Assembly: GCA_001567505.1 (NCBI GenBank)
Contig: LLEU01000013.1
Coordinates: forward strand, 1-59,144
Reading direction: 5' to 3'
DNA from: Acidobacteria bacterium OLB17
Lineage (GTDB): Bacteria > Acidobacteriota > Blastocatellia > Pyrinomonadales > Pyrinomonadaceae
Length of the DNA: 59,144 nt
Shown here: positions 49,091 through 56,970 of the stretch, piece by piece
Position numbering within the stretch: position 1 is the first letter of the stretch
Layout: every line of letters begins with the position of its first letter
Program-made: the position numbers and the translations under genes
Notes under the pieces: model-generated
Told to the model about the DNA's origin: nothing
What the model saw: the letters and a program-made list of their open reading frames with translations, nothing else
Databases searched by the model: none

Positions 49091-49468
49091 ATGGCCGCTG
49101 ATAACGATCTTGCACTCTGCTCCTTGTTCATTGCCCTCTCCGACCCGACAAGGCTAAAGCTCCTTCGCCTCCTGGCCGCCGACGAGCGTTCCGTAAGCTT
49201 TTTGGCGGACAGCCTCGGTGAGAGTCAGCCAAAGGTCTCGCGGCATCTGGCCTTCCTTCGCGACCATGACGTCGTGACGACACGCCGCGACGGAAAACAT
49301 ATCTACTATCGCATATGTATGCCTTCTCGTGCGTCAGAAGCCATATTCTCTGCCATCTTCGACCTTCCGCAGCAGCCCGCTTCCTTCGCATCGGCGGAGC
49401 CGCTCCCCGAACATACTCGCCGAGGTGAATATATGCCGGAAGAGGATCTGCCGGTCTATCTGCTTTGA
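49091..49468 (+). CDS. ArsR-family winged-helix regulator
   Basis: 125 residues. Core 'LCSLFIALSDPTRLKLLRLL', recognition helix 'LGESQPKVSRHLAFLRDHDVV' (in part 'SQPKVSRHLAFLRD') and wing 'TTRRDGKHIYYRI'. No metal-binding Cys motif of the ArsR/SmtB metal sensors is present, so the ligand is probably not a metal; sulfur-amino-acid metabolites are possible given its neighbour. GGAGG is 9 bp before ATG 49091, which decides the start. Tail overlaps tlyA (convergent) by 13 bp. Confidence 0.88.
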   Translation: MAADNDLALCSLFIALSDPTRLKLLRLLAADERSVSFLADSLGESQPKVSRHLAFLRDHDVVTTRRDGKHIYYRICMPSRASEAIFSAIFDLPQQPASFASAEPLPEHTRRGEYMPEEDLPVYLL

Positions 49469-50199
49469 TAACAGGCCAGGAACTCCCGATTGCCCTCGGC
49501 CCCAAGTATCGGTGAAGGGATAACGCCTACGGTCCGCAGCCCTAGGCCCACGGCGCAAGCATTCACCTCTTCTACGACGCGTTCGTGTTTTTCCGCCTCG
49601 CGGACGATGCCGCCCTTGCCGACCTCGCCGCGGCCGACCTCGAACTGCGGCTTTATCAGAACGATCGCTTTCCCTTCCGCCGCCAAAAGATGCGGAAATA
49701 CCGGCAAGATCATCCTTGCGGAAATGAACGAGACGTCCATCACGATCAGATCGACAGCACGGCCGCCGATCGCCTCAAGTGTCAGGCCGCGTGCATTCGT
49801 GTTCTCGAAGGCCGTAACGCGGCTGTCCGTTCTGATACGCCAATCGAGTTGATTCGTTCCGCTATCGACCGCGATCACGCTCGCCGCACCTCGCTGCAGA
49901 AGGCAGTCGGTAAAGCCGCCCGTCGAGGAGCCGATATCAAGGCAATTCAGGCCTTCGGGTTCGATGTTGAAATGGTCGAGAGCGGCCTCGAGCTTGAATC
50001 CGCCGCGGCCGACGTATTTCATCGCGGCGGAATCTTTAAGGCGGATGGCCGCATCTGATGCGACCTTTTCGGACGGTTTCTCGATCCGGCGTTCATTTAC
50101 GAGCACAACGCCCGCCATCACAAGGGCCTGCGCCTTCGTTCGGGAGTCCGCAAGGCCCCGTTCGGTCAGCAGAATGTCGATCCTCTCTTTCGCCGTCAT
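49456..50199 (-). CDS. tlyA: TlyA family rRNA 2'-O-methyltransferase
   Basis: 247 residues. N-terminal S4 RNA-binding domain ('RIDILLTERGLADSRTKAQALVMAG' in part) and a C-terminal FtsJ-like methyltransferase ('CLDIGSSTGGFTDCLLQRGA', 'VDLIVMDVSFIS', 'LIKPQFEVGR'). The family methylates 16S C1409 and 23S C1920 in some bacteria and was first named hemolysin A. Ends 13 bp inside arsR's 3' end. Confidence 0.92.
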   Translation of the reverse strand: MTAKERIDILLTERGLADSRTKAQALVMAGVVLVNERRIEKPSEKVASDAAIRLKDSAAMKYVGRGGFKLEAALDHFNIEPEGLNCLDIGSSTGGFTDCLLQRGAASVIAVDSGTNQLDWRIRTDSRVTAFENTNARGLTLEAIGGRAVDLIVMDVSFISARMILPVFPHLLAAEGKAIVLIKPQFEVGRGEVGKGGIVREAEKHERVVEEVNACAVGLGLRTVGVIPSPILGAEGNREFLACYQSR

Positions 50200-50273
50200 C
50201 GCTTGTGCTAAATGCTGATTCTACCCTAACTTTCCTTTCGGGCGAGGTGTCGTGATAACTTTAGATTAGGGAA

Positions 50274-51248
50274 ATGGACCGGTCTCCTAAGGCATTTGTT
50301 CGTTACGCGTGGTTCACGCTTGGCTACAACGTCCTCGTCATCTTGTGGGGCGTCTTTTTGCGCGCTTCAAAATCAGGCGACGGCTGCGGCCAGCATTGGC
50401 TTACGTGCAACGGCGAGGTCTTGCCGAGCGCTCCCGAACTAAAGGCGGTCATTGAATTCTCGCATCGGGTGATGAGCGCCATTGACGGCGTCGTAGTGCT
50501 GGCGCTATTCGTTTGGGCGTTCTTCTTATGGCGGCAAAGCCGTACGGAGCAGCGGCGTTCGACGTTCCTCTTTTCCGCCGGGAGTATGTTCTTCGTCATC
50601 ACGGAGGCATTGGTCGGTGCAGGCCTCGTCTTAACGGGGAACACGGCCGAAGCCCTGACCGCGGCCCGTCCGTTCTGGATGGCTGGGCACCTGATCAACA
50701 CATTCGTGCTCCTTGCGTTTCTCGCCCTTGCGGCAAGACGCGCCGAAGGCGGCTCCCCGCTTTCGTTCAATATCGACCGCAAGGCACTCCTTATGCTTGG
50801 GCTTTTGCTTGCGGCGATCCTGATCGTCGGGACGAGCGGCTCGGTCGCGGCACTCGCAAATATGCTGTTCCCGAGCAACAGCTTGCTTGGCGGCCTCGAG
50901 CAGGATCTTTCGTCTGACTCGAACATCTTGGTGCTGCTTCGGCCGATCCATCCGCTGATATCGATCGGCACGATCGTGTTCCTCATATTCGCGGCCGACC
51001 GGCTGAAGCGGAACTCGCCGGGCGACAAGGATGTTGCACGCTGGGCAAAGGCATTATCGTGGCTTGCGGTCATTCAATTCTTCTTCGGGACGGCGACTTT
51101 GCTCACACATATGCCGATGCTGATGCAGATCGGGCATCTGCTGCTCGCGGATCTCATCTGGATCAGTTTCGTGATGCTTGCCGCAAACACTTTGTCACCG
51201 CAGGCGGTTACGCTAAAATCTGCAACAAGAGCAGTTGAAGTGACGTAA
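50274..51248 (+). CDS. ctaA: Heme A synthase (COX15/CtaA)
   Basis: 324 residues with about eight membrane helices. Oxidises the C8 methyl of heme O to make heme A for aa3-type oxidases. Heme-ligand His residues are in 'IEFSHRV', 'MAGHLINT', 'RPIHPLIS' and 'MQIGHLLLAD'; the N-terminal loop Cys pair is 'CGQHWLTC'. Implies aerobic respiration. The oxidase genes are not in this window. Confidence 0.9.
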   Translation: MDRSPKAFVRYAWFTLGYNVLVILWGVFLRASKSGDGCGQHWLTCNGEVLPSAPELKAVIEFSHRVMSAIDGVVVLALFVWAFFLWRQSRTEQRRSTFLFSAGSMFFVITEALVGAGLVLTGNTAEALTAARPFWMAGHLINTFVLLAFLALAARRAEGGSPLSFNIDRKALLMLGLLLAAILIVGTSGSVAALANMLFPSNSLLGGLEQDLSSDSNILVLLRPIHPLISIGTIVFLIFAADRLKRNSPGDKDVARWAKALSWLAVIQFFFGTATLLTHMPMLMQIGHLLLADLIWISFVMLAANTLSPQAVTLKSATRAVEVT

Positions 51249-51304
51249 AGCGTTATTGCTTCAGCTCTCGCGGTAAGGAGCATTGCGCCTCTTTCTTGGC
51301 CTTT

Positions 51305-52105
51305 ATGCAGCGGCGAATTCTAATAATCGACGACCACGACGACCTTGCAAGTGCTTTAGGAGAGGTATTTTCGCACGTCGGGCACGATGTCCGCTGCCTC
51401 GCGAGCCGTGAAGAGGCAATAAAACTCGGGCCGCTCGAGACCTTTGACATCGTAATTTCCGACCTTGACGTTCGTGCGGATGCGGAGACCGCACCGCCGG
51501 ACTGCGGCATTGCGACCTGCCTTCCGAATCCGACCTTCCGCGAAGGCACCGACCGCATCAAGGTCTTTAAGCTTTGCGCAGCCCTTTTTCGCCAAGAAGA
51601 GTTCGTTGAGGAAGAGCTTCGTCAGATAGTCGCGACCGTTCTCGATTACAAGATCCGTTTCGTCGATAAGGAGGCTGAGGTCCAGCGGCTCGTCGAGCAC
51701 ATTGAGTTCGAGCTGCCTAGCGTGATCTCGCTGATGCATATCGTGCTCGAATATCTGATGCGGCGCGTCGAAAAACTCGGCGTCGTAAAGCCTGAGCAAT
51801 CGAATCTTTTCGTCGCTCTCGACGAGGCCTTCGTGAACGCCGTAAAGCACGGCAACAAGTTTGACGCGAAGAAGATCGTGCGGATCGCCGCCGAGATCTC
51901 GCCGTCGGAGGCGAAATTCACCGTCGAGGACGAAGGCGAGGGCTTCGACGTGAACACGATCCCCGACCCGCTCGACCCTCAGAACCTTTTCAAGACAAGC
52001 GGCCGCGGCGTCCTTTTCATTTACAACATTATGGACGAGGTCTCCTACAATTCTCGCGGCAATCGCCTTACGATGGTAAAACGCAGTGACGAACACCCTG
52101 CCTGA
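51305..52105 (+). CDS. Receiver-like domain fused to RsbW-type HATPase
   Basis: 266 residues. N-terminal ~125 residues have the receiver start 'ILIIDDHDD' (D9, D10) and a phosphoacceptor-like 'IVISDLDV' (D53), but the rest departs from a standard receiver (no clear Thr/Lys switch). The C-terminal ~130 residues are a GHKL ATPase ('LFVALDEAFVNAVKHGNK' N-box, 'VEDEGEGFD' G1, 'TSGRGVLFIYNIMD' G2) as in anti-sigma kinase RsbW/SpoIIAB, without a histidine-kinase dimer/His domain. Probable serine-kinase or anti-sigma output. Start M at 51305; RBS weak. Confidence 0.8.
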   Translation: MQRRILIIDDHDDLASALGEVFSHVGHDVRCLASREEAIKLGPLETFDIVISDLDVRADAETAPPDCGIATCLPNPTFREGTDRIKVFKLCAALFRQEEFVEEELRQIVATVLDYKIRFVDKEAEVQRLVEHIEFELPSVISLMHIVLEYLMRRVEKLGVVKPEQSNLFVALDEAFVNAVKHGNKFDAKKIVRIAAEISPSEAKFTVEDEGEGFDVNTIPDPLDPQNLFKTSGRGVLFIYNIMDEVSYNSRGNRLTMVKRSDEHPA

Positions 52106-52153
52106 CCGCGGCGGCGATGTTTCGCACGCGTTCGCTGTAATATAATCCATCGT

Positions 52154-53812
52154 ATGAAGGTGACGATCGCTCAGATCAACACGACGAACGGCGACCTTGC
52201 GGGAAACACTGCGAAGATCATCCAAGCCATCGAAAAAGCAAAGGCGGACGGCTCCGACCTCGTCGTTTTTCCGGAGGCCGCAACGCACGGATACACGTCG
52301 CAGGATTGGTTCCAGGATCGCGACATCATTGCCGCGGCCGGCGAGCCTTTGAAGGCGATCATCCCGGCGACGGCCGGAATTACCGCAATCGTCGGCACCG
52401 TCCGCGAGAATGCGGATGATGACGGCCGCCGCCTTTTCAATTCCGCCGCCGTCATCTCGAATGGCGAGCTCGTCGGCTTCGCGGATAAATCGCTGCTCCC
52501 CGAATACGACGTTTTTGACGACCCGCGTTGGTTCGAGCCTTCGCCCGCGGGCTCGCATCGTCTTTTTGAGATCGCAGGACGGAAGGTCGGCATTGTCGTC
52601 TGCGAGGATTTTTGGAACGACAAGACCTTCTGGAAAGAACGTTTATACGAGGTTGACCCGACCGATGAGGTCATCTCGCTCGGTGCGGAGATCCTGGTTG
52701 CTATAAACGCATCGCCGTACAACAAGGGCAAGATCAGGCTTCGCTGCGACATGGCGGCGCACCGTGCGAAATTGCAGAAGATCCCGATCGTCTTCGTGAA
52801 TCTCGTCGGCGGCAACGACGGGATCGTCTTCGACGGCGCGAGCCTCATCGCGGACGAAGAGGGCGACATAATCCTGCAGGCTCCTGCGTTCGAAGAGTTC
52901 GTCGGGACCGTCGAGCTTGATGCCGGAAGGCCGGACGCCCGCGGCATCACGGGCGGCGAGATCTCGTCGATCCATAGTGCTCTGGTGCTGGGAATACGGG
53001 ATTATGCCGCAAAGAACGGCTTTAAGAAGGCGCTTCTCGGCCTTTCGGGCGGAATGGATTCGGCTCTCGTCGCAGCACTTGCTACCGAAGCCCTCGGGCC
53101 GGAGAACGTGCTTTGCGTGATGATGCCTTCGCCGTACTCGTCCGCCGGGAGCATCTCGGACAGCGAGGAGCTGATCGCAAATCTCGGCTGCGAAGGCCGC
53201 ATCGAACCGATCTCCGAGGCGTTCGGCCTGCTTGCAAAGCAGCTTAAGCTCGATGCTCCGGTCCGCGGCGGGTCGTCGCTTGCGGCCGAGAATATGCAGT
53301 CGCGTCTGCGCGGGCTGATCCTGATGGCCATTTCGAACAATGAAGGCCGCCTGCTGCTCTCGACCGGCAACAAAAGCGAGCTCGCCGTCGGCTACTGCAC
53401 GCTTTACGGTGACACGAATGGCGGCCTTGCCGTGCTCGGCGACGTTCTGAAGACCGAGGTCTGGGCCATCGCCCGCGAATTGAACGATCGGGCCGGACGC
53501 GAGGTCATACCTGTCCGCATCATCGAAAAGCCGCCTTCGGCCGAGCTTGCGCCGAACCAAAAGGACGAGGACAGCCTGCCGCCTTATCCCGTGATGGATC
53601 CGATCCTCGAGATGTATTTCGAGCAGAAAGCGTCACCGGAAGAGATCGTCGCGGCGGGCCACGACCGCGAACGCGTTTACTGGATACTGAACAAGGTCGA
53701 GCACCCCGCGAACGAATTCAAACGCCAACAGCTCCCGCCGACGATCATCGTCTCGAAGAACGCGATCGGCGTCGGCCGCCGTCGTCCGATAACGCATAAG
53801 TACCGGCGTTAA
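52154..53812 (+). CDS. nadE: Glutamine-dependent NAD+ synthetase
   Basis: 552 residues. N-terminal nitrilase-like glutaminase with the triad E41 ('VFPEAATHG'), K112 ('ADKSLLPEY'), C150 ('GIVVCEDFW'); C-terminal NAD synthase with P-loop 'LSGGMDSALV' (298-303) and 'STGNKSELAVGYCTLYGD'. Adenylates and amidates NaAD with ammonia from Gln. TATAAT at 52141-52146 sits 7 bp before the ATG, so the message may be leaderless. Confidence 0.95.
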   Translation: MKVTIAQINTTNGDLAGNTAKIIQAIEKAKADGSDLVVFPEAATHGYTSQDWFQDRDIIAAAGEPLKAIIPATAGITAIVGTVRENADDDGRRLFNSAAVISNGELVGFADKSLLPEYDVFDDPRWFEPSPAGSHRLFEIAGRKVGIVVCEDFWNDKTFWKERLYEVDPTDEVISLGAEILVAINASPYNKGKIRLRCDMAAHRAKLQKIPIVFVNLVGGNDGIVFDGASLIADEEGDIILQAPAFEEFVGTVELDAGRPDARGITGGEISSIHSALVLGIRDYAAKNGFKKALLGLSGGMDSALVAALATEALGPENVLCVMMPSPYSSAGSISDSEELIANLGCEGRIEPISEAFGLLAKQLKLDAPVRGGSSLAAENMQSRLRGLILMAISNNEGRLLLSTGNKSELAVGYCTLYGDTNGGLAVLGDVLKTEVWAIARELNDRAGREVIPVRIIEKPPSAELAPNQKDEDSLPPYPVMDPILEMYFEQKASPEEIVAAGHDRERVYWILNKVEHPANEFKRQQLPPTIIVSKNAIGVGRRRPITHKYRR

Positions 53813-53813
53813 G

Positions 53814-53960
53814 TTGGCCGTCGGCATTGCCGGCCAGGCATCCGGCTCCTTGAGCTCGAACAATAATTTGCCGTTCATTCCTGACGAAACGGGCATCTTT
53901 ATCGGATTCGCGCCCACGAAGGTGCGTATGGTGATATCGGCCAAGTTCGAGATCAAGTAG
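53814..53960 (+). pseudogene. Possible gene remnant (48 codons)
   Basis: A TTG-started open stretch, immediately after nadE, that ends in 'FIGFAPTKVRMVISAKFEIK', which has the alternating pattern of the last strands of an outer-membrane beta-barrel or secreted beta protein. No start signal or N-terminal part is visible, so it may be the leftover 3' end of a lost gene, or chance. Not otherwise recognised. Confidence 0.3.
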
Positions 53961-53982
53961 TTTTTCTCTGCAAGAAACTTGT

Positions 53983-54041
53983 AAAGGCTCCGTTCATTAC
54001 GCATAAGGCTAGTGCCTTTTTGCGAATAGGACGGAGCTTTT
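53983..54041 (+). promoter_or_regulatory. Two-tier hairpin covering the ribosome-binding site of the next gene
   Basis: Outer stem AAAGGCTCCGT (53983-53993) with ACGGAGCTTTT (54031-54041), 11 bp with one G-U; inner stem CGCA..AAGGC (54000-54009) with GCCTT..TGCG (54014-54024). The outer 3' arm contains the GGAG Shine-Dalgarno, 7 bp before ATG 54044. It could also act as a terminator, since TTTTTT ends the stem. Confidence 0.6.
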
Positions 54042-54043
54042 TT

Positions 54044-54550
54044 ATGAGTAGATTTAATGACCCGCTATCAAATGTTCGAGTTGCGAGCCCTTGCCCGGCG
54101 AACTGGGACGAGATGTTCGGCGACGAACGAAAGAGATTCTGCGGTGAGTGTAAACTGAATGTTTACAACCTTTCCGCGATGTCCCGCGAGGAAGCTGAGA
54201 ATTTTGTGACCGCCGCCGAAGGGCGCGTTTGCGTTCGCTATTTCTCGCGGCCGGACGGCACGATCATCACGCAGGATTGCCCTGTCGGATGGGCCGCTTT
54301 CAAGCGGCGCACTGCCCGGATGGCAACCGCTTTTGCTTCGCTGCTTGCCACGCTCTTTGCCGGCCTGTTCGCGGTCTCACTATTCACGCGACGGACGCGT
54401 CGGCGACGGTCGGCGAGTTGGTCCCGTACGCCAACGCCCACGCCCCGGCCAAAGCAGAAGCCCACACCGCCGCCGACCATGGGAGCGATCGGCCCGAAGG
54501 TTGAAAGGCCGCTGATGGGCAAGATGGCCCCGCGGAACGAGCGTAACTAG
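54044..54550 (+). CDS. Cys-rich cytoplasmic domain plus membrane helix and Pro/Thr-rich tail
   Basis: 168 residues. The N-terminal ~85 residues hold conserved Cys in 'SPCPANWDEM', 'RFCGECKLNVYNLSAM', 'VCVRYFSRPDGTIITQDCPVG', a family common in Blastocatellia and Myxococcota with no assigned function; the CxxC may bind zinc. One membrane helix (about 97-117) and a Pro/Thr/Lys tail ('PTPTPRPKQKPTPPPTMG') follow. ATG 54044 (an upstream start is not used, since it lies within the hairpin). Confidence 0.8.
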   Translation: MSRFNDPLSNVRVASPCPANWDEMFGDERKRFCGECKLNVYNLSAMSREEAENFVTAAEGRVCVRYFSRPDGTIITQDCPVGWAAFKRRTARMATAFASLLATLFAGLFAVSLFTRRTRRRRSASWSRTPTPTPRPKQKPTPPPTMGAIGPKVERPLMGKMAPRNERN

Positions 54551-54554
54551 GCCG

Positions 54555-55670
54555 CTATTTTACGTAATAGCCCTGCCGTGCCCGCAGCGTACGGCCGGCC
54601 GGGGCCGTCAGCTTTACCGCGAGTTTTACGTAGCTTCCGAGCGGGAATTCGCCTTCGGAGTAGAACTGTATCAGGTATTGTGAACGCAGCTCATTCGTGA
54701 GCTGCGTAAAGATGCGGTCGAGCACTTTCGCGTTCCGCTTCATATTCAGGTCATTCGCAAGCGCGTTGTCGGTATCGACCGGCTGGAATTTCGGCAGGAA
54801 CGCCGTTCCGCCCGTATCTTCGGCAAAATTTGCCATATTCTCCTGCCCGAAGATGCTGATGGTGTTGAGCTCGTATGAGCTTCCCGCCGGATTTATCGAG
54901 TAAAAAACGGTGTCGGCGTCCTGCAGTTTCTTGAGAACGCGTGCACGTTCTTTTTTTGCGGCGTTGTCGCGGGAATCGGCCGTCATCTTGCGGAGCGTTT
55001 TTGAATCGATCTTGTCGATCTTCTTCCCGATCGTCCGATAGAGTTCCGAGATCGCTTTTGCGATGCGTTCACTGTTCGTGTCTTCGCCGTCAGAGATGAC
55101 GACGATCACGCGGCGTGATGTCTCCGGTGCATTTTTCTTAAGATAGTCCACCGCGGCGGCGACCGTGTCATAGAAGGCCGTGTACTGCTTTGTCGGCTGG
55201 ATCGAGCGGATCGCGGCGGCAGACGCCTGCGCGGTATCGCGGCCGTGGATCAGGACCGGCGTATCGCCGATCGAGAAGACCGCCGCTCTGTCTTCCGGAC
55301 GCATCACCTGCGCAAGGAATTTTGCGGCGGTTTCCTGCTGGAATTTGTACATCGGGCTCGTCGTCGCCGAAACGTCGAAAAGCAACGCGATCTCGAGCGG
55401 CACCTGATCCGCCGAGCTGACGGCCTCGATGATCTGCGGTTTCCCGGCCTCCTGTATCGAAAAGCTCTCCTTGTTGAGGCCGAGAACAGGCTCGCCTGCG
55501 GCATCCGTCACCGCCGCCGGCACGACGATCAATCGGGACTCGACCTTTATGACCTCGCCGTCATCGGCCGCTGCGGGCGTCGGCGTTGGCGTTTGTGCCT
55601 GACCGCTCGCGGCAAAGGCCATCAGGAGTATCGAAATTGTGAAGGAAAGGCGGCCAAGGAGCTTTTTCAT
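54555..55670 (-). CDS. Secreted VWFA-related protein (acidobacterial type)
   Basis: 371 residues. Signal peptide (about 1-25), a Pro/Thr linker, an N-terminal beta domain ('LIVVPAAVTDAAGEPVLGL'), then a von Willebrand A domain with MIDAS-like 'LLFDVSATTS' (Ser/Thr/Asp partly replaced: D-V-S-A-T) and 'VISDGEDTNS'. Ends 'LRARQGYYVK'. The type is characteristic of Acidobacteria; probably a secreted adhesin-like protein. Downstream of ompA on the same strand, but separated by a strong terminator. Confidence 0.85.
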   Translation of the reverse strand: MKKLLGRLSFTISILLMAFAASGQAQTPTPTPAAADDGEVIKVESRLIVVPAAVTDAAGEPVLGLNKESFSIQEAGKPQIIEAVSSADQVPLEIALLFDVSATTSPMYKFQQETAAKFLAQVMRPEDRAAVFSIGDTPVLIHGRDTAQASAAAIRSIQPTKQYTAFYDTVAAAVDYLKKNAPETSRRVIVVISDGEDTNSERIAKAISELYRTIGKKIDKIDSKTLRKMTADSRDNAAKKERARVLKKLQDADTVFYSINPAGSSYELNTISIFGQENMANFAEDTGGTAFLPKFQPVDTDNALANDLNMKRNAKVLDRIFTQLTNELRSQYLIQFYSEGEFPLGSYVKLAVKLTAPAGRTLRARQGYYVK

Positions 55671-55705
55671 CGTAGATCAGCCTGAAGAGGACAAAAAAGA
55701 AAGAA

Positions 55706-55760
55706 GCGTTGACTTTCAGGCCGGAGGCAATGCGTTCTGCCTCCGGCATCTCGTCAACGC
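55706..55760. terminator. Nested hairpin terminator between the OmpA and VWFA genes
   Basis: Inner GCCGGAGGCA (55720-55729) with TGCCTCCGGC (55738-55747); outer GCGTTGAC (55706-55713) with GTCAACGC (55753-55760). A T-rich run follows on the minus strand (TTCTTTCTTTTTTG) after the OmpA stop, and TTTT on plus. Confidence 0.85.
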
Positions 55761-55779
55761 TTTTGATTCAGAGCGAAGG

Positions 55780-56757
55780 TTATTCGTTGTCAGTTGTCGG
55801 CGAATCGGTTGCGGTGGTCTTCACCTCGACATTCGTGTTGATGCCGCGGCTGACAAGGAGTTTCACCTCGACGCGTCGATTCTGCTCACGTCCTTCGCGA
55901 GTTGAATTATCGGCAATCGCCTGCAGCTCGCCGAAACCATATGAGGTACCGATGCGACGCAGCGGAACATTGCCGTTCTCGACCAAATAATCGATAACAG
56001 CCTGTGCTCTCCGCTGGCTGAGGACCTTGTTCTTCGCCGTGCTGCCGTCGGACGACGCAAAACCGGTAACCTCGATCGTGTAGCCCTTCAGGTTCCGTGC
56101 CGCATTTGCGACCTCATCAAGGGCAGCCTTGGCTTCAGCGGACAAGCGATAGCTATTGACCGTGAAGTTGACCGTTGCCGTTGATTGAACAACGTAGTCG
56201 TCGAGGTCCGTGATCCGCTTGTTCGTAGCGTTCACGCCCGCAACAGCGGCATCGGCCGTCTCTTGGGCAGCTTTTGCACCGCCCTTTGCGGCATTCGAGA
56301 TCGCCATAAGCTCATCGATCTGCCCCGAAAGACGCTTGGCGTTCTGTTCGGTCGCCGTGATCCGGTCCTCTGCGGGTGAAACGCGTGCATCGATCGACTG
56401 TGCGGTCAAAAGATTGCTCTTATCGAAGCGGATCTTCGAGGCGGACAAGGCACCCGAACTATTGCCGAGGCCTTCGACCTTCAGGTTCAGGCCGCGGACA
56501 AGGGCCGACGCAGGAAAGCGATCGCCGCCCCAAAAACTGTTGTTCTTAATGCTCGTGTTCGGTTCAACGACAACGCGGGTGTTCACGCCAACGCTGTCAC
56601 GGACGATGAACGAGTTGTCATCGTTCATCTGAACGATCACGCCCTTGATCTCGTATTTTTGGCCGCTTGCAAGCTCGCGGGTCTGCGCTTCCTGTGCGAA
56701 AGCACCTACGCCCGCAAATGCCAACAGAAGCCCTGTCGCAAATATTCTCTTAAACAT
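55780..56757 (-). CDS. OmpA-family protein with N-terminal DUF5666-like domain
   Basis: 325 residues. Signal peptide (about 1-22), a beta domain ('YEIKGVIVQMNDDNSFIVRD', DUF5666-like), an Ala-rich coiled coil (about 140-180), and a C-terminal OmpA peptidoglycan-binding domain ('VTGFASSDGSTAKNKVLSQRRAQAVIDYL', in part 'GFASSDGSTAKNKVLSQRRA', and 'NRRVEVKLL'). GGAGGAG is about 9 bp before ATG 56757. Likely anchors the outer membrane to murein. Confidence 0.86.
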   Translation of the reverse strand: MFKRIFATGLLLAFAGVGAFAQEAQTRELASGQKYEIKGVIVQMNDDNSFIVRDSVGVNTRVVVEPNTSIKNNSFWGGDRFPASALVRGLNLKVEGLGNSSGALSASKIRFDKSNLLTAQSIDARVSPAEDRITATEQNAKRLSGQIDELMAISNAAKGGAKAAQETADAAVAGVNATNKRITDLDDYVVQSTATVNFTVNSYRLSAEAKAALDEVANAARNLKGYTIEVTGFASSDGSTAKNKVLSQRRAQAVIDYLVENGNVPLRRIGTSYGFGELQAIADNSTREGREQNRRVEVKLLVSRGINTNVEVKTTATDSPTTDNE

Positions 56758-56970
56758 CAAAATTACTCCTCCGGATCTAACTATCCTTTATCGATTCTCA
56801 AATGTGGGGAGTCGTCGGCTTAGACGACTTATCCCGCGTGCCGGGTTGTAAAAAGATCGAGCCTGACTCGAAAAGGCCCGGACATATTTGAAAAACGGAG
56901 CAAAACTCACGTTAAACACAGAATATATCACTACCCTTTCGGCCGACTCAATCTTTTTTTTCCAAGGTCT

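Noticed and set aside
53633..54004. 123-codon minus-strand ORF across the nadE end
   Set aside because: It overlaps the conserved NadE C-terminus and has no recognisable features; taken as a shadow ORF.
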